NCBI GenBank assembly: GCA_900554345.1
Contig: USHH01000012.1
Location: 1 to 19,501, forward strand
Source of the DNA: an uncultured Bacteroidales bacterium
GTDB taxonomy: Bacteria; Bacteroidota; Bacteroidia; Bacteroidales; Muribaculaceae
DNA: 19,501 nt
Direction: 5' to 3'
Both the position numbers and the translations under genes were made by a program. The number at the start of each line of letters is the position of its first letter. Within the stretch, counting starts at the first letter, position 1. Of this stretch, positions 7,009-15,347 are shown one piece after another. Under the pieces are notes generated by a model that saw nothing but the letters and a program-made list of their open reading frames with translations, was not told where the DNA came from and did not search any database.

Positions 7009-8940
7009 ATGAGACAGATCATTCAGATAGCGTTGGCCGTTGCTGCAACGGCTTTTCCGGCCATCCCGCTGAGCGCGATGGCTCAAGGCACAGGTCCAGA
7101 AAACGGAACCGACACACTCTATCGCTTCAAGAACAACGGCAATCCCCTAATCACGCATAAGCACACAGCCGACCCGGCGACCATGGTGATAGGTGACACC
7201 CTATGGCTCTTCACCGGTTACGACGAACCCGGCAACAAGGAGGGATACCACATGCCCAACTGGTGCGCCTTCTCCACCACCGACATGATCAACTGGGTGG
7301 AGCATCCCATACCGGTAAGGGCAGATGACTTCAAGTGGAATGATGCTCATGTATCGTTTGCCGGTCATCCCGTGAAAGGTCCCGACGGCAAATATTACTT
7401 CTATTCCTCCACCAACTGGTGTGGTATAGGAGTGGCAAGGGCCGACAGGCCTGAGGGTCCGTATGTCGATGTGCTCGGCAAGCCCTTGCTCACCAAAGAC
7501 GACTGCGCCGGAGCCACCCACAGCTGGGTATGCATCGACCCAGCCGTCTTCATCGATTCCGACGGCCAGCCCTACATATTCTGGGGCAACAAGAACGCCT
7601 ACTATGCAAAGCTGAAACCCAACATGACTGAGATCGACGGCGAGATACATCCGCTCGACCTAAAGGATTTCACGGAGGCACCGTGGGTTCATGAGCGCAA
7701 CGGTATCTACTATCTGACTTACGCAGCCCAGTGGCCGGAGAAAATAGCCTATGCAGTGAGCGACAACATCAACGGTCCATGGGAATACAAGGGAATCATC
7801 TCCGAGGTGGCAGGCAACAGCAACACCACACATCCGGCAATCGTCAATTTCAAGGGCCGCGACTGGTTCTTCTCGCATATCGGAGGACTCGGCGGCGGAA
7901 GCGGAAGCCGCTCGATTATCATCGAACCGCTCTATTACAACAACGACGGCACAATCATGAAGATCAATCCCTCGACAGCCGGAGCATCAGTGGAGTATTC
8001 AGCGCTCGACAATCTCCACAATCCCATCCTGCCCGACTTCCATGCCGATCCGGAGATAATGTATTCCAACAAGACAGGACGCTACTACATCTATTCAACC
8101 ACCGACGGCACTCCCGGATGGGGTGGTCACTACTTCAGGGTCTTCTCTTCAGGCAATCTCACAGACTGGACCGACTGCGGCATCATGCTCGACCTCAAAG
8201 GAAGCCAGGTGGAATGGGCTTCAGGCAATGCCTGGGCTCCCGCCATAATAGAGAGAAAGGAGGGAGACACCTATAAATATTACTTCTATTACAGCGGCCA
8301 CAATTCCTCCACCGGACGCAAGGAGATAGGTGTAGCGGTCAGCGATGATCCGGCAGGTCCTTTCTATGACCTCGGCCACCCGATAATATCCGAGTCTCCG
8401 ACAGGCTCCGGCCAGCAGATCGACGTCGATGTCTTGGACCCGGTCTCAGGGAGATACTATATCTACTGGGGCAACGGCTATATGGCCGGCGCCGAGCTCA
8501 ACGACGACCTCACATCCATCAAGGAATCGACCGTCACCGTCATGACGCCGGAGGGAGGCACACTCCAGGATTACGCCTACCGCGAGGCTCCATACGTGTT
8601 CTACCGCGACGGCATCTACTATTTCCTATGGTCGGTCGACGATACCGGCTCGCCCAACTATCATGTGGCCTACGGCACATCGCAGTCGCCCCTCGGCAAA
8701 ATCGATGTGGCCAAGAATCCCGTCATACTTCAGGCCGACGAAGAGAAAGGTATCTACGGACCGGCACATAACTCTGTAATCAACATACCGGGCACGGATG
8801 AATGGCGCATCGTCTACCACCGCATCAACCGCCACTACGTGGATCCGGACAAGGCGCCGGGCATCCACCGCGAGGTGTGCATCGACAGGCTTGAGTTTAA
8901 TGACGACGGCACAATCCGGAAGGTGACCCCGACACGCTGA
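7009..8940 (+). CDS. Secreted glycoside hydrolase with two GH43 domains
   Basis: The product is 643 residues and is predicted to be exported. A signal peptide covers about residues 1-26 and ends at a plausible AMA-Q cleavage site. Two five-bladed beta-propeller GH43 modules follow, at about residues 40-325 and 340-640. Each has a recognisable catalytic triad. Module 1 has Asp55 (TADPA), Asp177 (CIDPAVF) and Glu223 (TEAPWV). Module 2 has Asp347 (HADPE), Asp472 (QIDVDV, aligned with Asp177) and Glu526 (REAPYV). GH43 enzymes are inverting arabinofuranosidases, xylosidases or arabinanases, and the substrate cannot be fixed from this sequence. Probable location is the periplasm. No SusC/SusD pair or other polysaccharide-locus gene is adjacent, so it appears to be a single-gene unit between terminators, with its own -7 box at 6954. 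Confidence 0.9.
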   Translation: MRQIIQIALAVAATAFPAIPLSAMAQGTGPENGTDTLYRFKNNGNPLITHKHTADPATMVIGDTLWLFTGYDEPGNKEGYHMPNWCAFSTTDMINWVEHPIPVRADDFKWNDAHVSFAGHPVKGPDGKYYFYSSTNWCGIGVARADRPEGPYVDVLGKPLLTKDDCAGATHSWVCIDPAVFIDSDGQPYIFWGNKNAYYAKLKPNMTEIDGEIHPLDLKDFTEAPWVHERNGIYYLTYAAQWPEKIAYAVSDNINGPWEYKGIISEVAGNSNTTHPAIVNFKGRDWFFSHIGGLGGGSGSRSIIIEPLYYNNDGTIMKINPSTAGASVEYSALDNLHNPILPDFHADPEIMYSNKTGRYYIYSTTDGTPGWGGHYFRVFSSGNLTDWTDCGIMLDLKGSQVEWASGNAWAPAIIERKEGDTYKYYFYYSGHNSSTGRKEIGVAVSDDPAGPFYDLGHPIISESPTGSGQQIDVDVLDPVSGRYYIYWGNGYMAGAELNDDLTSIKESTVTVMTPEGGTLQDYAYREAPYVFYRDGIYYFLWSVDDTGSPNYHVAYGTSQSPLGKIDVAKNPVILQADEEKGIYGPAHNSVINIPGTDEWRIVYHRINRHYVDPDKAPGIHREVCIDRLEFNDDGTIRKVTPTR

Positions 8941-8944
8941 CCTT

Positions 8945-8999
8945 CCAAGACAACAGAAGAGGCTTCCTCCACGTGGAGGAAGCCTCTTCTGTGTCTTGG
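8945..8999. terminator. Long bidirectional terminator hairpin between convergent genes
   Basis: A 40-base perfect palindrome (8953-8992) is extended by a further 7 bp (8945-8951 with 8993-8999) after a single bulged A at 8952, giving a 27-bp stem. It lies 4 nt after the GH43 stop and 12 nt before the S9 peptidase stop, so it can end transcripts from both directions. No long T tract flanks it on either side, so transcript-end stabilisation is an alternative role. Confidence 0.8.
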
Positions 9000-9011
9000 T
9001 AGGATTCAGAA

Positions 9012-11249
9012 TCAATACTTGATGTCGCTCCATGCCGGGGGATTCTTGCCCATGAGGTGCTTCACGAAGAAGTCATAGCGCTTGTGGTCTCCGTAAGCCT
9101 CGCCCATGGTGTGATGGGCACCGGGAATCACCACAAGCTCGAATTCCTTGTTGGCCTTGATAAGGGCGTTTGCCACCTGCATTGTGGATGCAGGATCTAC
9201 ATTGTCGTCGATCTCACCCACCACGAGCATCAGCGGACGTTCGAGCAGATGGGCGTTGGCGACATTGGAGCATTCCTCATAGCTCTCGTCGACGGGATAA
9301 CCCATCCAGAGCTCGTTCCACCATATCTTGTCCATCCTGTTGTCGTGGCATCCGCATGCCGAATAAGCTGCCTTATAGAAGTCGGGATGGAGGAGCACCG
9401 CATTGGTCGATTCCTGTCCACCGGCCGAACAACCATAGATACCCACATTGTCGATGTCGATCTCAGGATATTTCCCGGCAGCGGCGCGTAGCCATGCGAT
9501 ATGGTCGGGTATGCCGGCGTCTTTCAAGTTCTTATAGCACACGTTCTCGAAATCGCGGCTGCGGAAGGAAGTGCTCATGCCGTCGGCCATCACCACGATG
9601 AAACCGAGCTCGGAAAGCGGCACCATCCAATAGTTGCAGGAGAGGAACTTCTTGGGCACATACTGGTCGCCGGGGCCCTGATAGATATATTCCACTACAG
9701 GATATTTCTTCGACTGGTCGAAATTAGACGGACGCTGGATAAGGCCCCAGATCGGAGTCTTGCCGTCGCGGCCCGGAGCGGAGAACACCTCCGGAGCACG
9801 CCAGCCGTTGGCGAGAAGCAGGGAGATGTCGGCCTTCTCGAGCTGTGTGAGCTCACGGCCATCGACGGCTGAGCGAAGGGCGGCAACAGGTGCCTCTGTC
9901 GGTGACGACCACACATCCACAAGATATTTCATATCGGGGGAGAAGGTTGCCTCATGATACCCCTTGGCCGGAGTCAGGTCGGTGAGTCCGGTGCCGTCGA
10001 AACCTATGCTGTAGTAGTGGATGTTGTAGGGATCCTCGTCCTTGTTGACTCCGTTGGCCGAGAAGTATATCTTCTCATTGTCTTCATCCACATCGAGCAC
10101 CTCGCGCACATACCATTCACCTTTTGTAATCTGATGGAGCGGCTTGCCTGTGGCGCGATCATACATATATAGATGGTTCCAGTTATCGCGCTCGCTTGCC
10201 CAGATCATCCGTTTGCCATCGGAGAGCATACGACGCATCACACGCGGATAGTTCACGTATTTTTCCGAAGTCTCCTCCACGAGGGGACGCACCTGGCCGT
10301 TGTCGGCCGAGAGCTCGAGCACACGGTAGACCTTGTGGCCGCGCTCGTTGTAGTCGAACACTATGCCGCTGCTGTCATCGTTCCACTCCGGTCCGTAGAT
10401 CTCATATTGATGGTCGAAAAGCTCCGTCGACGGAATCACCGCCTGCCCGGTCTCCACATTGAAGATGCAGGGCACCTTGAAACTCAGCTCGTCGCCGGGC
10501 TTGGCATACTCCTGCTTATGGAGCTTGGGCTGCCGCTGGTCGGAGGGCGATGACTCCACATAGTAGACATATCTCTTCTCCGCGGGACGGATCCTGCATG
10601 AAGCCACCTTCTTGCTGTCGGGGCTCCATGCAATCCATGAGGAATAATAGTTGCCGTCGGTTCCGTCTATACTTAGTGCCCTCTCCTTGCCTGTGGCGTT
10701 GTCTTTCACATAGACATTGCTATTTCTTATGAAGGCGGTCTTCGTGCCGTCGGGCGACACTACCGGCTCCGCGCCCTTCTCATCGTCTACCACCATCCAG
10801 TGGGGCATCTCCGGCGGCACAGGGATAGCGCCGAGATCCTGAAGGCGGTTGCTCTTCACCGCATACTGCCACACCTTTCCGGCATGGTTGAAACGGAGCG
10901 TATCGCCTTTAGGCGACACCTGAAGCACATTCAGATAGAGGCTGTCGGCGCTTACATGACCGGCCGAAGCCGAGAGCCTCGCGGCCAGGCCGGAATGGTC
11001 GAAGAGGTCGACGCGCTTGCCATTGTCGGCATTTACCTTTACATAACGGCGTCCCTGAGGGGTCTCCCTGACATACCAGAAGGAGGGGAGACCCGTGAGC
11101 CAAACCGGCCGGACATTGGAATAATACACGTTTCGGGCTCCAAAACGTTTAGGAGCGTCGTAGGCACGGTTGTAGTCTTCAAGCGTGCCTTGCGCGGAGA
11201 GCGACAGCGTGGCCATCGCCATTACCGGCAGAATTAAAGTTCGCTTCAT
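9012..11249 (-). CDS. S9 family prolyl-oligopeptidase-like serine peptidase (dipeptidyl-peptidase IV type)
   Basis: The product is 745 residues with a Sec signal peptide (about 1-19, ending LSLSAQ), so it is probably periplasmic. The N-terminal half is a beta-propeller of the DPP-IV type (about 90-460); the C-terminal part (about 520-740) is the alpha/beta-hydrolase domain. The catalytic serine is Ser608 in GCSAGG, within the GxSxG pattern. Asp681 lies in EIDDN, and Asn683 corresponds to the substrate-binding Asn710 of human DPP-IV. The histidine is His712 or His713 in GAHHTMG. True DPP-IV enzymes have GWSYGG and a Glu-Glu pair that anchors the peptide N-terminus; I cannot find the pair, so the exact exopeptidase specificity is open. 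The gene starts at ATG 11249, 70 nt after prfC on the same strand, and shares a terminator with the convergent GH43 gene. Confidence 0.88.
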   Translation of the reverse strand: MKRTLILPVMAMATLSLSAQGTLEDYNRAYDAPKRFGARNVYYSNVRPVWLTGLPSFWYVRETPQGRRYVKVNADNGKRVDLFDHSGLAARLSASAGHVSADSLYLNVLQVSPKGDTLRFNHAGKVWQYAVKSNRLQDLGAIPVPPEMPHWMVVDDEKGAEPVVSPDGTKTAFIRNSNVYVKDNATGKERALSIDGTDGNYYSSWIAWSPDSKKVASCRIRPAEKRYVYYVESSPSDQRQPKLHKQEYAKPGDELSFKVPCIFNVETGQAVIPSTELFDHQYEIYGPEWNDDSSGIVFDYNERGHKVYRVLELSADNGQVRPLVEETSEKYVNYPRVMRRMLSDGKRMIWASERDNWNHLYMYDRATGKPLHQITKGEWYVREVLDVDEDNEKIYFSANGVNKDEDPYNIHYYSIGFDGTGLTDLTPAKGYHEATFSPDMKYLVDVWSSPTEAPVAALRSAVDGRELTQLEKADISLLLANGWRAPEVFSAPGRDGKTPIWGLIQRPSNFDQSKKYPVVEYIYQGPGDQYVPKKFLSCNYWMVPLSELGFIVVMADGMSTSFRSRDFENVCYKNLKDAGIPDHIAWLRAAAGKYPEIDIDNVGIYGCSAGGQESTNAVLLHPDFYKAAYSACGCHDNRMDKIWWNELWMGYPVDESYEECSNVANAHLLERPLMLVVGEIDDNVDPASTMQVANALIKANKEFELVVIPGAHHTMGEAYGDHKRYDFFVKHLMGKNPPAWSDIKY

Positions 11250-11290
11250 AGTATGTCTGGTTGGTTAATGTACTGTCACATCACGCGTGT

Positions 11291-11329
11291 TGAATTCTAA
11301 ATATATGTTAATCAGATATTTAGAATTCA
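11291..11329. repeat. A/T-rich 13-bp inverted repeat overlapping the prfC stop codon
   Basis: Arms at 11291-11303 and 11317-11329 are perfectly complementary (arm TGAATTCTAAATA) around a 13-nt loop. The right arm contains the prfC stop codon (11320-11322). The repeat lies 42 nt upstream of the S9 peptidase start. It could be a weak terminator for prfC, a stabilising 3' hairpin, or an operator. A near-match to the -7 box (TATATTTA at 11298-11305, minus strand) lies inside it. Confidence 0.6.
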
Positions 11330-12903
11330 GACGAAAAATGAAAGCGGATCTTGGGGAAGTCTGTCCTCGCCATCTGGAGCACATAGTTGGAGTCGGCGAG
11401 AAAGACATCGCGTCCCTCCTTGTCGATGGCCATGAACTGATGTTTGCGCTTCTTGAAGGCAGCCAGCGCCTCAGCGTCATCCGACTCCACCCAGCACGCC
11501 TTGTAGAGGCTGATCGGCTCCCAGCGGCACTGCGCACCGTATTCATGAAGCAGACGGTATTGTATCACCTCAAACTGAAGCTGACCCACGGTGCCTATGA
11601 TCTTACGGCCGTTGAAGCTGTTGGTGAAGAGCTGTGCCACACCCTCGTCCATCAGCTGCTTGATGCCCTTGTCGAGCTGCTTGGCCTTCATGGGGTCGGC
11701 GTTCTCGATATACTTGAACATCTCGGGAGAGAAAGAGGGGAGACCCTTGAAGTGAAGCAGCTCGCCACCCGTCAGCGTGTCGCCGATCTTGAAGTTGCCT
11801 GTGTCAGGCAGTCCGACGATATCACCGGGATAAGCCTCGTCGACCACGCTCTTCTTCTGAGCCATGAACGCCGTGGGCGCCGAGAAGCGCATCATCTTGT
11901 CGCTGCGCACATGCCGGTAGTTGACATTGCGCTCGAACCTGCCGGAGCAGACCTTCACAAACGCGATGCAGCTACGGTGGTTGGGGTCCATGTTGGCGTG
12001 AATCTTAAACACGAAGCCGGTGAACTCCTCCTCGTGTGGGTCTACTTTCCTTTCTACAGCCTCAATGGCCTTGGGCGACGGAGCGATCTCCACAAAGCAG
12101 TCGAGAAGCTCCTTCACGCCGAAAGTATTGAGCGCCGAGCCGAAAAACACCGGCGCCACATCGCCGGCAAGATACTGCTCCTTGTCAAACTCCGGATACA
12201 CACCCTCGATAAGCTCGAGATCCTCGCGAAGCTTAGCGGCATCGGCCTCTCCCACGCGGGCGTCGATTTCCGTAGAATTGATGTCGTCGATAGCCACGCG
12301 CTCCGAAACAGTCTGCTTCGAGGGAGTGAAAAGGTCGAGGCCATGCTCGTAGATGTTGTAGACACCCTTGAACTTCGCTCCGATGTTGATGGGCCACGAC
12401 AGGGGCCTCACCTTGATCTGGAGCTCCTGCTCCAGCTCGTCGAGGATGTCGAAAGGATCGCGACCCTCGCGGTCGAGCTTATTGACGAATATGATCACCG
12501 GGGTCTTCCTCATGCGGCATACCTCCATGAGGCGGCGTGTCTGTGTCTCGACACCCTTTGCCACATCGACCACAATGATTACCGAATCGACGGCCGTCAG
12601 GGTACGGAAGGTGTCTTCCGCGAAATCCTGGTGGCCCGGGGTGTCGAGGATGTTGATCTTGTAGTCGCCGTAGTTGAATCCCATCACGGATGTGGCCACA
12701 GAAATGCCCCTCTGTTTCTCGATCTCCATCCAGTCGGAAGTGGCTGTCTTTTTTATCTTATTGCTCTTCACCGCGCCTGCCACGTGGATGGCGCCTCCGA
12801 AAAGCAGCAGTTTCTCGGTGAGGGTTGTCTTTCCGGCGTCAGGATGCGATATGATCGCGAAAGTGCGCCTCTTTTCTATTTCCTTGTCAAGTATGTCGCT
12901 CAT
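11320..12903 (-). CDS. prfC: Peptide chain release factor 3
   Basis: RF3 is the translational GTPase that removes RF1 or RF2 from the ribosome after peptide release. The product is 527 residues, matching the usual 525-530. The G-domain motifs are plain: G1 HPDAGKTT (20-27), a RGISV switch segment (65-69), G3 DTPGH (87-91) and G4 NKLD (141-144). The C-terminal domains carry the expected GxLQFEVIQYRLLHEY block. The start is ATG 12903, and the gene lies 14 nt after the DUF4924 gene, with which it should be co-transcribed from the promoter at 13493-13523. A long open frame on the opposite strand covers the whole gene and is a codon-bias shadow. Confidence 0.97.
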   Translation of the reverse strand: MSDILDKEIEKRRTFAIISHPDAGKTTLTEKLLLFGGAIHVAGAVKSNKIKKTATSDWMEIEKQRGISVATSVMGFNYGDYKINILDTPGHQDFAEDTFRTLTAVDSVIIVVDVAKGVETQTRRLMEVCRMRKTPVIIFVNKLDREGRDPFDILDELEQELQIKVRPLSWPINIGAKFKGVYNIYEHGLDLFTPSKQTVSERVAIDDINSTEIDARVGEADAAKLREDLELIEGVYPEFDKEQYLAGDVAPVFFGSALNTFGVKELLDCFVEIAPSPKAIEAVERKVDPHEEEFTGFVFKIHANMDPNHRSCIAFVKVCSGRFERNVNYRHVRSDKMMRFSAPTAFMAQKKSVVDEAYPGDIVGLPDTGNFKIGDTLTGGELLHFKGLPSFSPEMFKYIENADPMKAKQLDKGIKQLMDEGVAQLFTNSFNGRKIIGTVGQLQFEVIQYRLLHEYGAQCRWEPISLYKACWVESDDAEALAAFKKRKHQFMAIDKEGRDVFLADSNYVLQMARTDFPKIRFHFSSEF

Positions 12904-12917
12904 GATGTGATGTTGGT

Positions 12918-13469
12918 TCAGTCGTCGCTTTCAAGCTCGTTGTTGTAGTCTTTCTTATAGTAATGCGCAAGCAGGGCCAGGAATTTCGATATCTGCGACG
13001 CAGCGTCGAGTGTCTCCTTCGATATCTCCTTGCCCTGAAGGCGCAGCATTAGGATGCCGTAGAGGGCATTGAAACAGGTCTCTATCTCGCCGGCTTTCTG
13101 CTCGCCGGCCTTGGCCCTCAGCTCGACTATATACGGCAGGGTATGATAGAACTGGGCGTTGTAGGCCGCAAACTTAGGATTAACCATCAGCCGGCGGTGA
13201 AGGTCATCGAGCGCTATGATTACGTTCTTGTTGAGCTGCAGATGTCCCTTCTCGGCCACCCCCTCCAGCCGCATCATGTCGATAAGCGACTCATACCATT
13301 CCCTCATCTCCTTGCGCTGCTGGTCGGTGAGGTCGGTATAATGCTTTATCACCGTCTCCTCGATTTTGTCTATATCGAGTCCGTTGGCGCGAATGAGGTC
13401 TTCTATCTGCCACATATATAGAAGATATTCCGCTATATTCTCCCGTTTTTTCTGAGAAGCTGTAATCAT
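12918..13469 (-). CDS. DUF4924 family protein
   Basis: The product is 183 residues, cytoplasmic and apparently all-helical, without signal peptide or membrane segment. The N-terminal KRENIAEYLLYMWQIEDLIRAN block is what I recognise as DUF4924, a family confined to Bacteroidetes. Its function is unknown. It is first in a two-gene unit with prfC (14-nt gap); whether this pairing reflects a link to translation is speculation. The ATG at 13469 lies about 24 nt downstream of an exact promoter box, giving a short leader. Confidence 0.85.
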   Translation of the reverse strand: MITASQKKRENIAEYLLYMWQIEDLIRANGLDIDKIEETVIKHYTDLTDQQRKEMREWYESLIDMMRLEGVAEKGHLQLNKNVIIALDDLHRRLMVNPKFAAYNAQFYHTLPYIVELRAKAGEQKAGEIETCFNALYGILMLRLQGKEISKETLDAASQISKFLALLAHYYKKDYNNELESDD

Positions 13470-13492
13470 TTCTGTCCGCTTGAATTATTGTG

Positions 13493-13523
13493 CAAAGTTA
13501 GCAATAATCCCGCTCTTTTACAA
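13493..13523 (-). promoter_or_regulatory. Bacteroidetes promoter for the DUF4924-prfC unit
   Basis: On the minus strand, TAACTTTG (13493-13500) is an exact -7 box, with TTG (13521-13523) 20 nt upstream. Transcription would start near 13488, about 19 nt before the ATG. It is back to back with the promoter of the MBL gene. Confidence 0.8.
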
Positions 13524-13565
13524 CTGCCAAGCCGGAGCCAACGTTATGGTTTCATTATTTTTCAC

Positions 13566-13573
13566 TAATTTTG
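13566..13573 (+). promoter_or_regulatory. Promoter -7 box for the MBL-fold hydrolase gene
   Basis: TAATTTTG fits TAnnTTTG exactly and lies 19 nt before the ATG at 13593. The -33 position reads GTTA, not a clean TTG. The expected leader is about 15 nt. Confidence 0.6.
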
Positions 13574-13592
13574 CATATCAATCGCAAAACCC

Positions 13593-14384
13593 ATGCTGAC
13601 ACTCACATATATCTGCCATTCCTGTTTCCTGCTCGACACTCCGGATTGCGCCGTAGTGTTCGACTACTGGAAAGACCCCACAGCCGAAGATTCCGCACAT
13701 CCCCGCTTCCTCGACACAATTCCACCCGACAAGCCGTTTTACGTAGTGGTAAGCCATCACCACAAGGACCATTTCGTAAAGGAGATCTTCGACTGGAAAA
13801 GGCGCTTCTGCCATATCCATTACATACTCAGCAAGGATGTGGCACGCCATGCCAGTCATATCCTTAAAGCCGACAGTCTATACAAAGGCGTCAAGCCCGA
13901 TGCCGAAGACTACACGGTGATGCGTCCCGGCGAAAGATATTCCGACGCCAATATCTCTGTAAGGGCATTCGGGTCGACCGACATCGGCAATTCATACGTA
14001 GCTGACCTTAATGGCCTACACGTCTTTCATGCCGGCGACCTCAATGCCTGGATGTGGAAAGACGAATCGACTCCGGCCGAGGTGGCGGAAGCGGTTCAGG
14101 CTTACAACCGGATACTTGCAGGGATTGCTTCTGAATTCCCTACACTCGATATTGCCATGATGCCGGTAGACTCAAGGATAGGCACAGATTACTTCACGGG
14201 AGCCGCCATGCTGGTAAGAATTATCGATGTCAGGCATTTCATTCCGATGCATTTCGCACTCGGCTCAGAAGAGGAGCAACGACGCCGACGCCGCGATGCC
14301 CTGGCATTCGATCTCTATGCCAATCCGGATCGTGGCGAATATATCGGTCTTGCCTCACCATACGCCCGCTTCTCGATGGCATAG
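13593..14384 (+). CDS. MBL-fold metallo-hydrolase
   Basis: The product is 263 residues, cytoplasmic, without a signal peptide. The metallo-beta-lactamase zinc motif HxHxDH is present as His55, His57, Asp59 and His60 (SHHHKDH). Further metal ligands are likely at His146 or Asp149 (FHAGDLN) and His220 (IPMHF). The N-terminal LTYICHSCFLLDT strand-loop and the overall layout resemble the small UlaG-like or general MBL hydrolase group. The substrate cannot be inferred. The gene is a single unit with its own -7 box; its stop is only 10 nt from that of the convergent thioesterase gene, with no terminator hairpin between them. Confidence 0.85.
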   Translation: MLTLTYICHSCFLLDTPDCAVVFDYWKDPTAEDSAHPRFLDTIPPDKPFYVVVSHHHKDHFVKEIFDWKRRFCHIHYILSKDVARHASHILKADSLYKGVKPDAEDYTVMRPGERYSDANISVRAFGSTDIGNSYVADLNGLHVFHAGDLNAWMWKDESTPAEVAEAVQAYNRILAGIASEFPTLDIAMMPVDSRIGTDYFTGAAMLVRIIDVRHFIPMHFALGSEEEQRRRRRDALAFDLYANPDRGEYIGLASPYARFSMA

Positions 14385-14394
14385 TCCATCGATG

Positions 14395-15192
14395 TCAGCG
14401 GCGCTGCATCACGAGGCGCGCGAAGAGGAGGGGAGTGCCCGACTTTTTTTCCACAAGCGAGAAGGAGCTCTGGCTGACATAGCCCTCGGGAGCCCCGTCA
14501 TGGCGCATAATCTCCACCGGCATAGCATAGCGGGCCTCATGCAGGAAACTCATCTCAAGACGCTTTACGAAGGCAGCGTCGAAATCCTCCAGGCTGAACT
14601 GATTGAGAAGCATGGTGAGATACCTCACAGTATTGACGTGGCGGTAAGAGTCGAGGTCGCAATATTTGAACGTGTAGGGACGTGGCGTTGCGGTGGCGAT
14701 AAGAGCGCCTTTTGGCATATCTTCGCCAGATGTCGCCACTATGGGGATATGTCGCGCCTGGCGTGAGATAGGACATTGCATTCCATTATCGATTAGCGAG
14801 GTGTCGAAATCCAGATGCACAAGACTCACTCCTTCACGGGTAGCTTTGTCGAGCACCATCCATATAGAACGCGCATATCCTATCGGATTGCCGTCCATAT
14901 CGTCGACACGAAACGCACGCTGTGAGAAGTGTCGGTTCCACCCCTCCACCCATGTGTGAAGTGTGTAGTCCTGGTTGACGGCGGGATATCTCTCCATCTC
15001 GACCGTGAGACGCGAGAGCACCCATCCGGCGTTGAGATGTTCCATCGATGGATTGCCTATTCCGAGCGAATTGGCATGGGAAGTGGCGATGTCTATAATC
15101 TTGGTGACAAGGGCTGTCAGCGCGAGCTTCTGCTCCGGATCGGCCTCTGCGGCCGATGCGAAATATTTCTCAGTCAGTATCTTCTGCTTCAT
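14395..15192 (-). CDS. Acyl-ACP thioesterase (FatA/FatB-like double hotdog)
   Basis: This family releases free fatty acids from acyl carrier protein in the cytoplasm. From ATG 15192 the product is 265 residues. The frame also opens at a GTG (15213) seven codons earlier, but the ATG fits better. The first hotdog includes NAGWVLSRLTVEMERYP and TWVEGWNRHFSQRAFRV; the second includes YCDLDSYRHVNTVRYL. In plant acyl-ACP thioesterases the catalytic motif is DxNxH; here it reads Asp181-Ser-Tyr183-Arg-His185, so the Asn is replaced by Tyr. I think this occurs in a Bacteroidales subgroup. A -7 box lies upstream at 15256-15263. The gene diverges from the TamL-like gene. Confidence 0.85.
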   Translation of the reverse strand: MKQKILTEKYFASAAEADPEQKLALTALVTKIIDIATSHANSLGIGNPSMEHLNAGWVLSRLTVEMERYPAVNQDYTLHTWVEGWNRHFSQRAFRVDDMDGNPIGYARSIWMVLDKATREGVSLVHLDFDTSLIDNGMQCPISRQARHIPIVATSGEDMPKGALIATATPRPYTFKYCDLDSYRHVNTVRYLTMLLNQFSLEDFDAAFVKRLEMSFLHEARYAMPVEIMRHDGAPEGYVSQSSFSLVEKKSGTPLLFARLVMQRR

Positions 15193-15255
15193 AATGTATA
15201 GCGTGGCAATCACGCATGGCAGCCGGTGTCAACCCTGCGGCCGTATTGCCTTATG

Positions 15256-15263
15256 CAAAATTA
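15256..15263 (-). promoter_or_regulatory. Probable promoter -7 box for the thioesterase gene
   Basis: On the minus strand this reads TAATTTTG, an exact TAnnTTTG match, 63 nt before the ATG. TTG triplets upstream are at spacings of 12 and 24 nt, so the -33 element is uncertain. Confidence 0.5.
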
Positions 15264-15347
15264 ATAAAATTTTCTCAAGTATCCTCGCAAGCGCCTGTCT
15301 CGTCACGTTTTTTAATGCCTATAGGCAGAAATGTCGCGATTTATATT

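Noticed and set aside
11287..12948. A 553-codon open frame on the plus strand covering all of prfC
   Set aside because: It is antisense to an unmistakable RF3 gene. Its composition (His-, Val- and Leu-rich) is typical of the reverse complement of GC-rich third positions, and it matches no family I know.
15192..15213. GTG start seven codons upstream of the thioesterase ATG
   Set aside because: The added residues match nothing in the family, and the ATG at 15192 is a normal start close to the conserved region.
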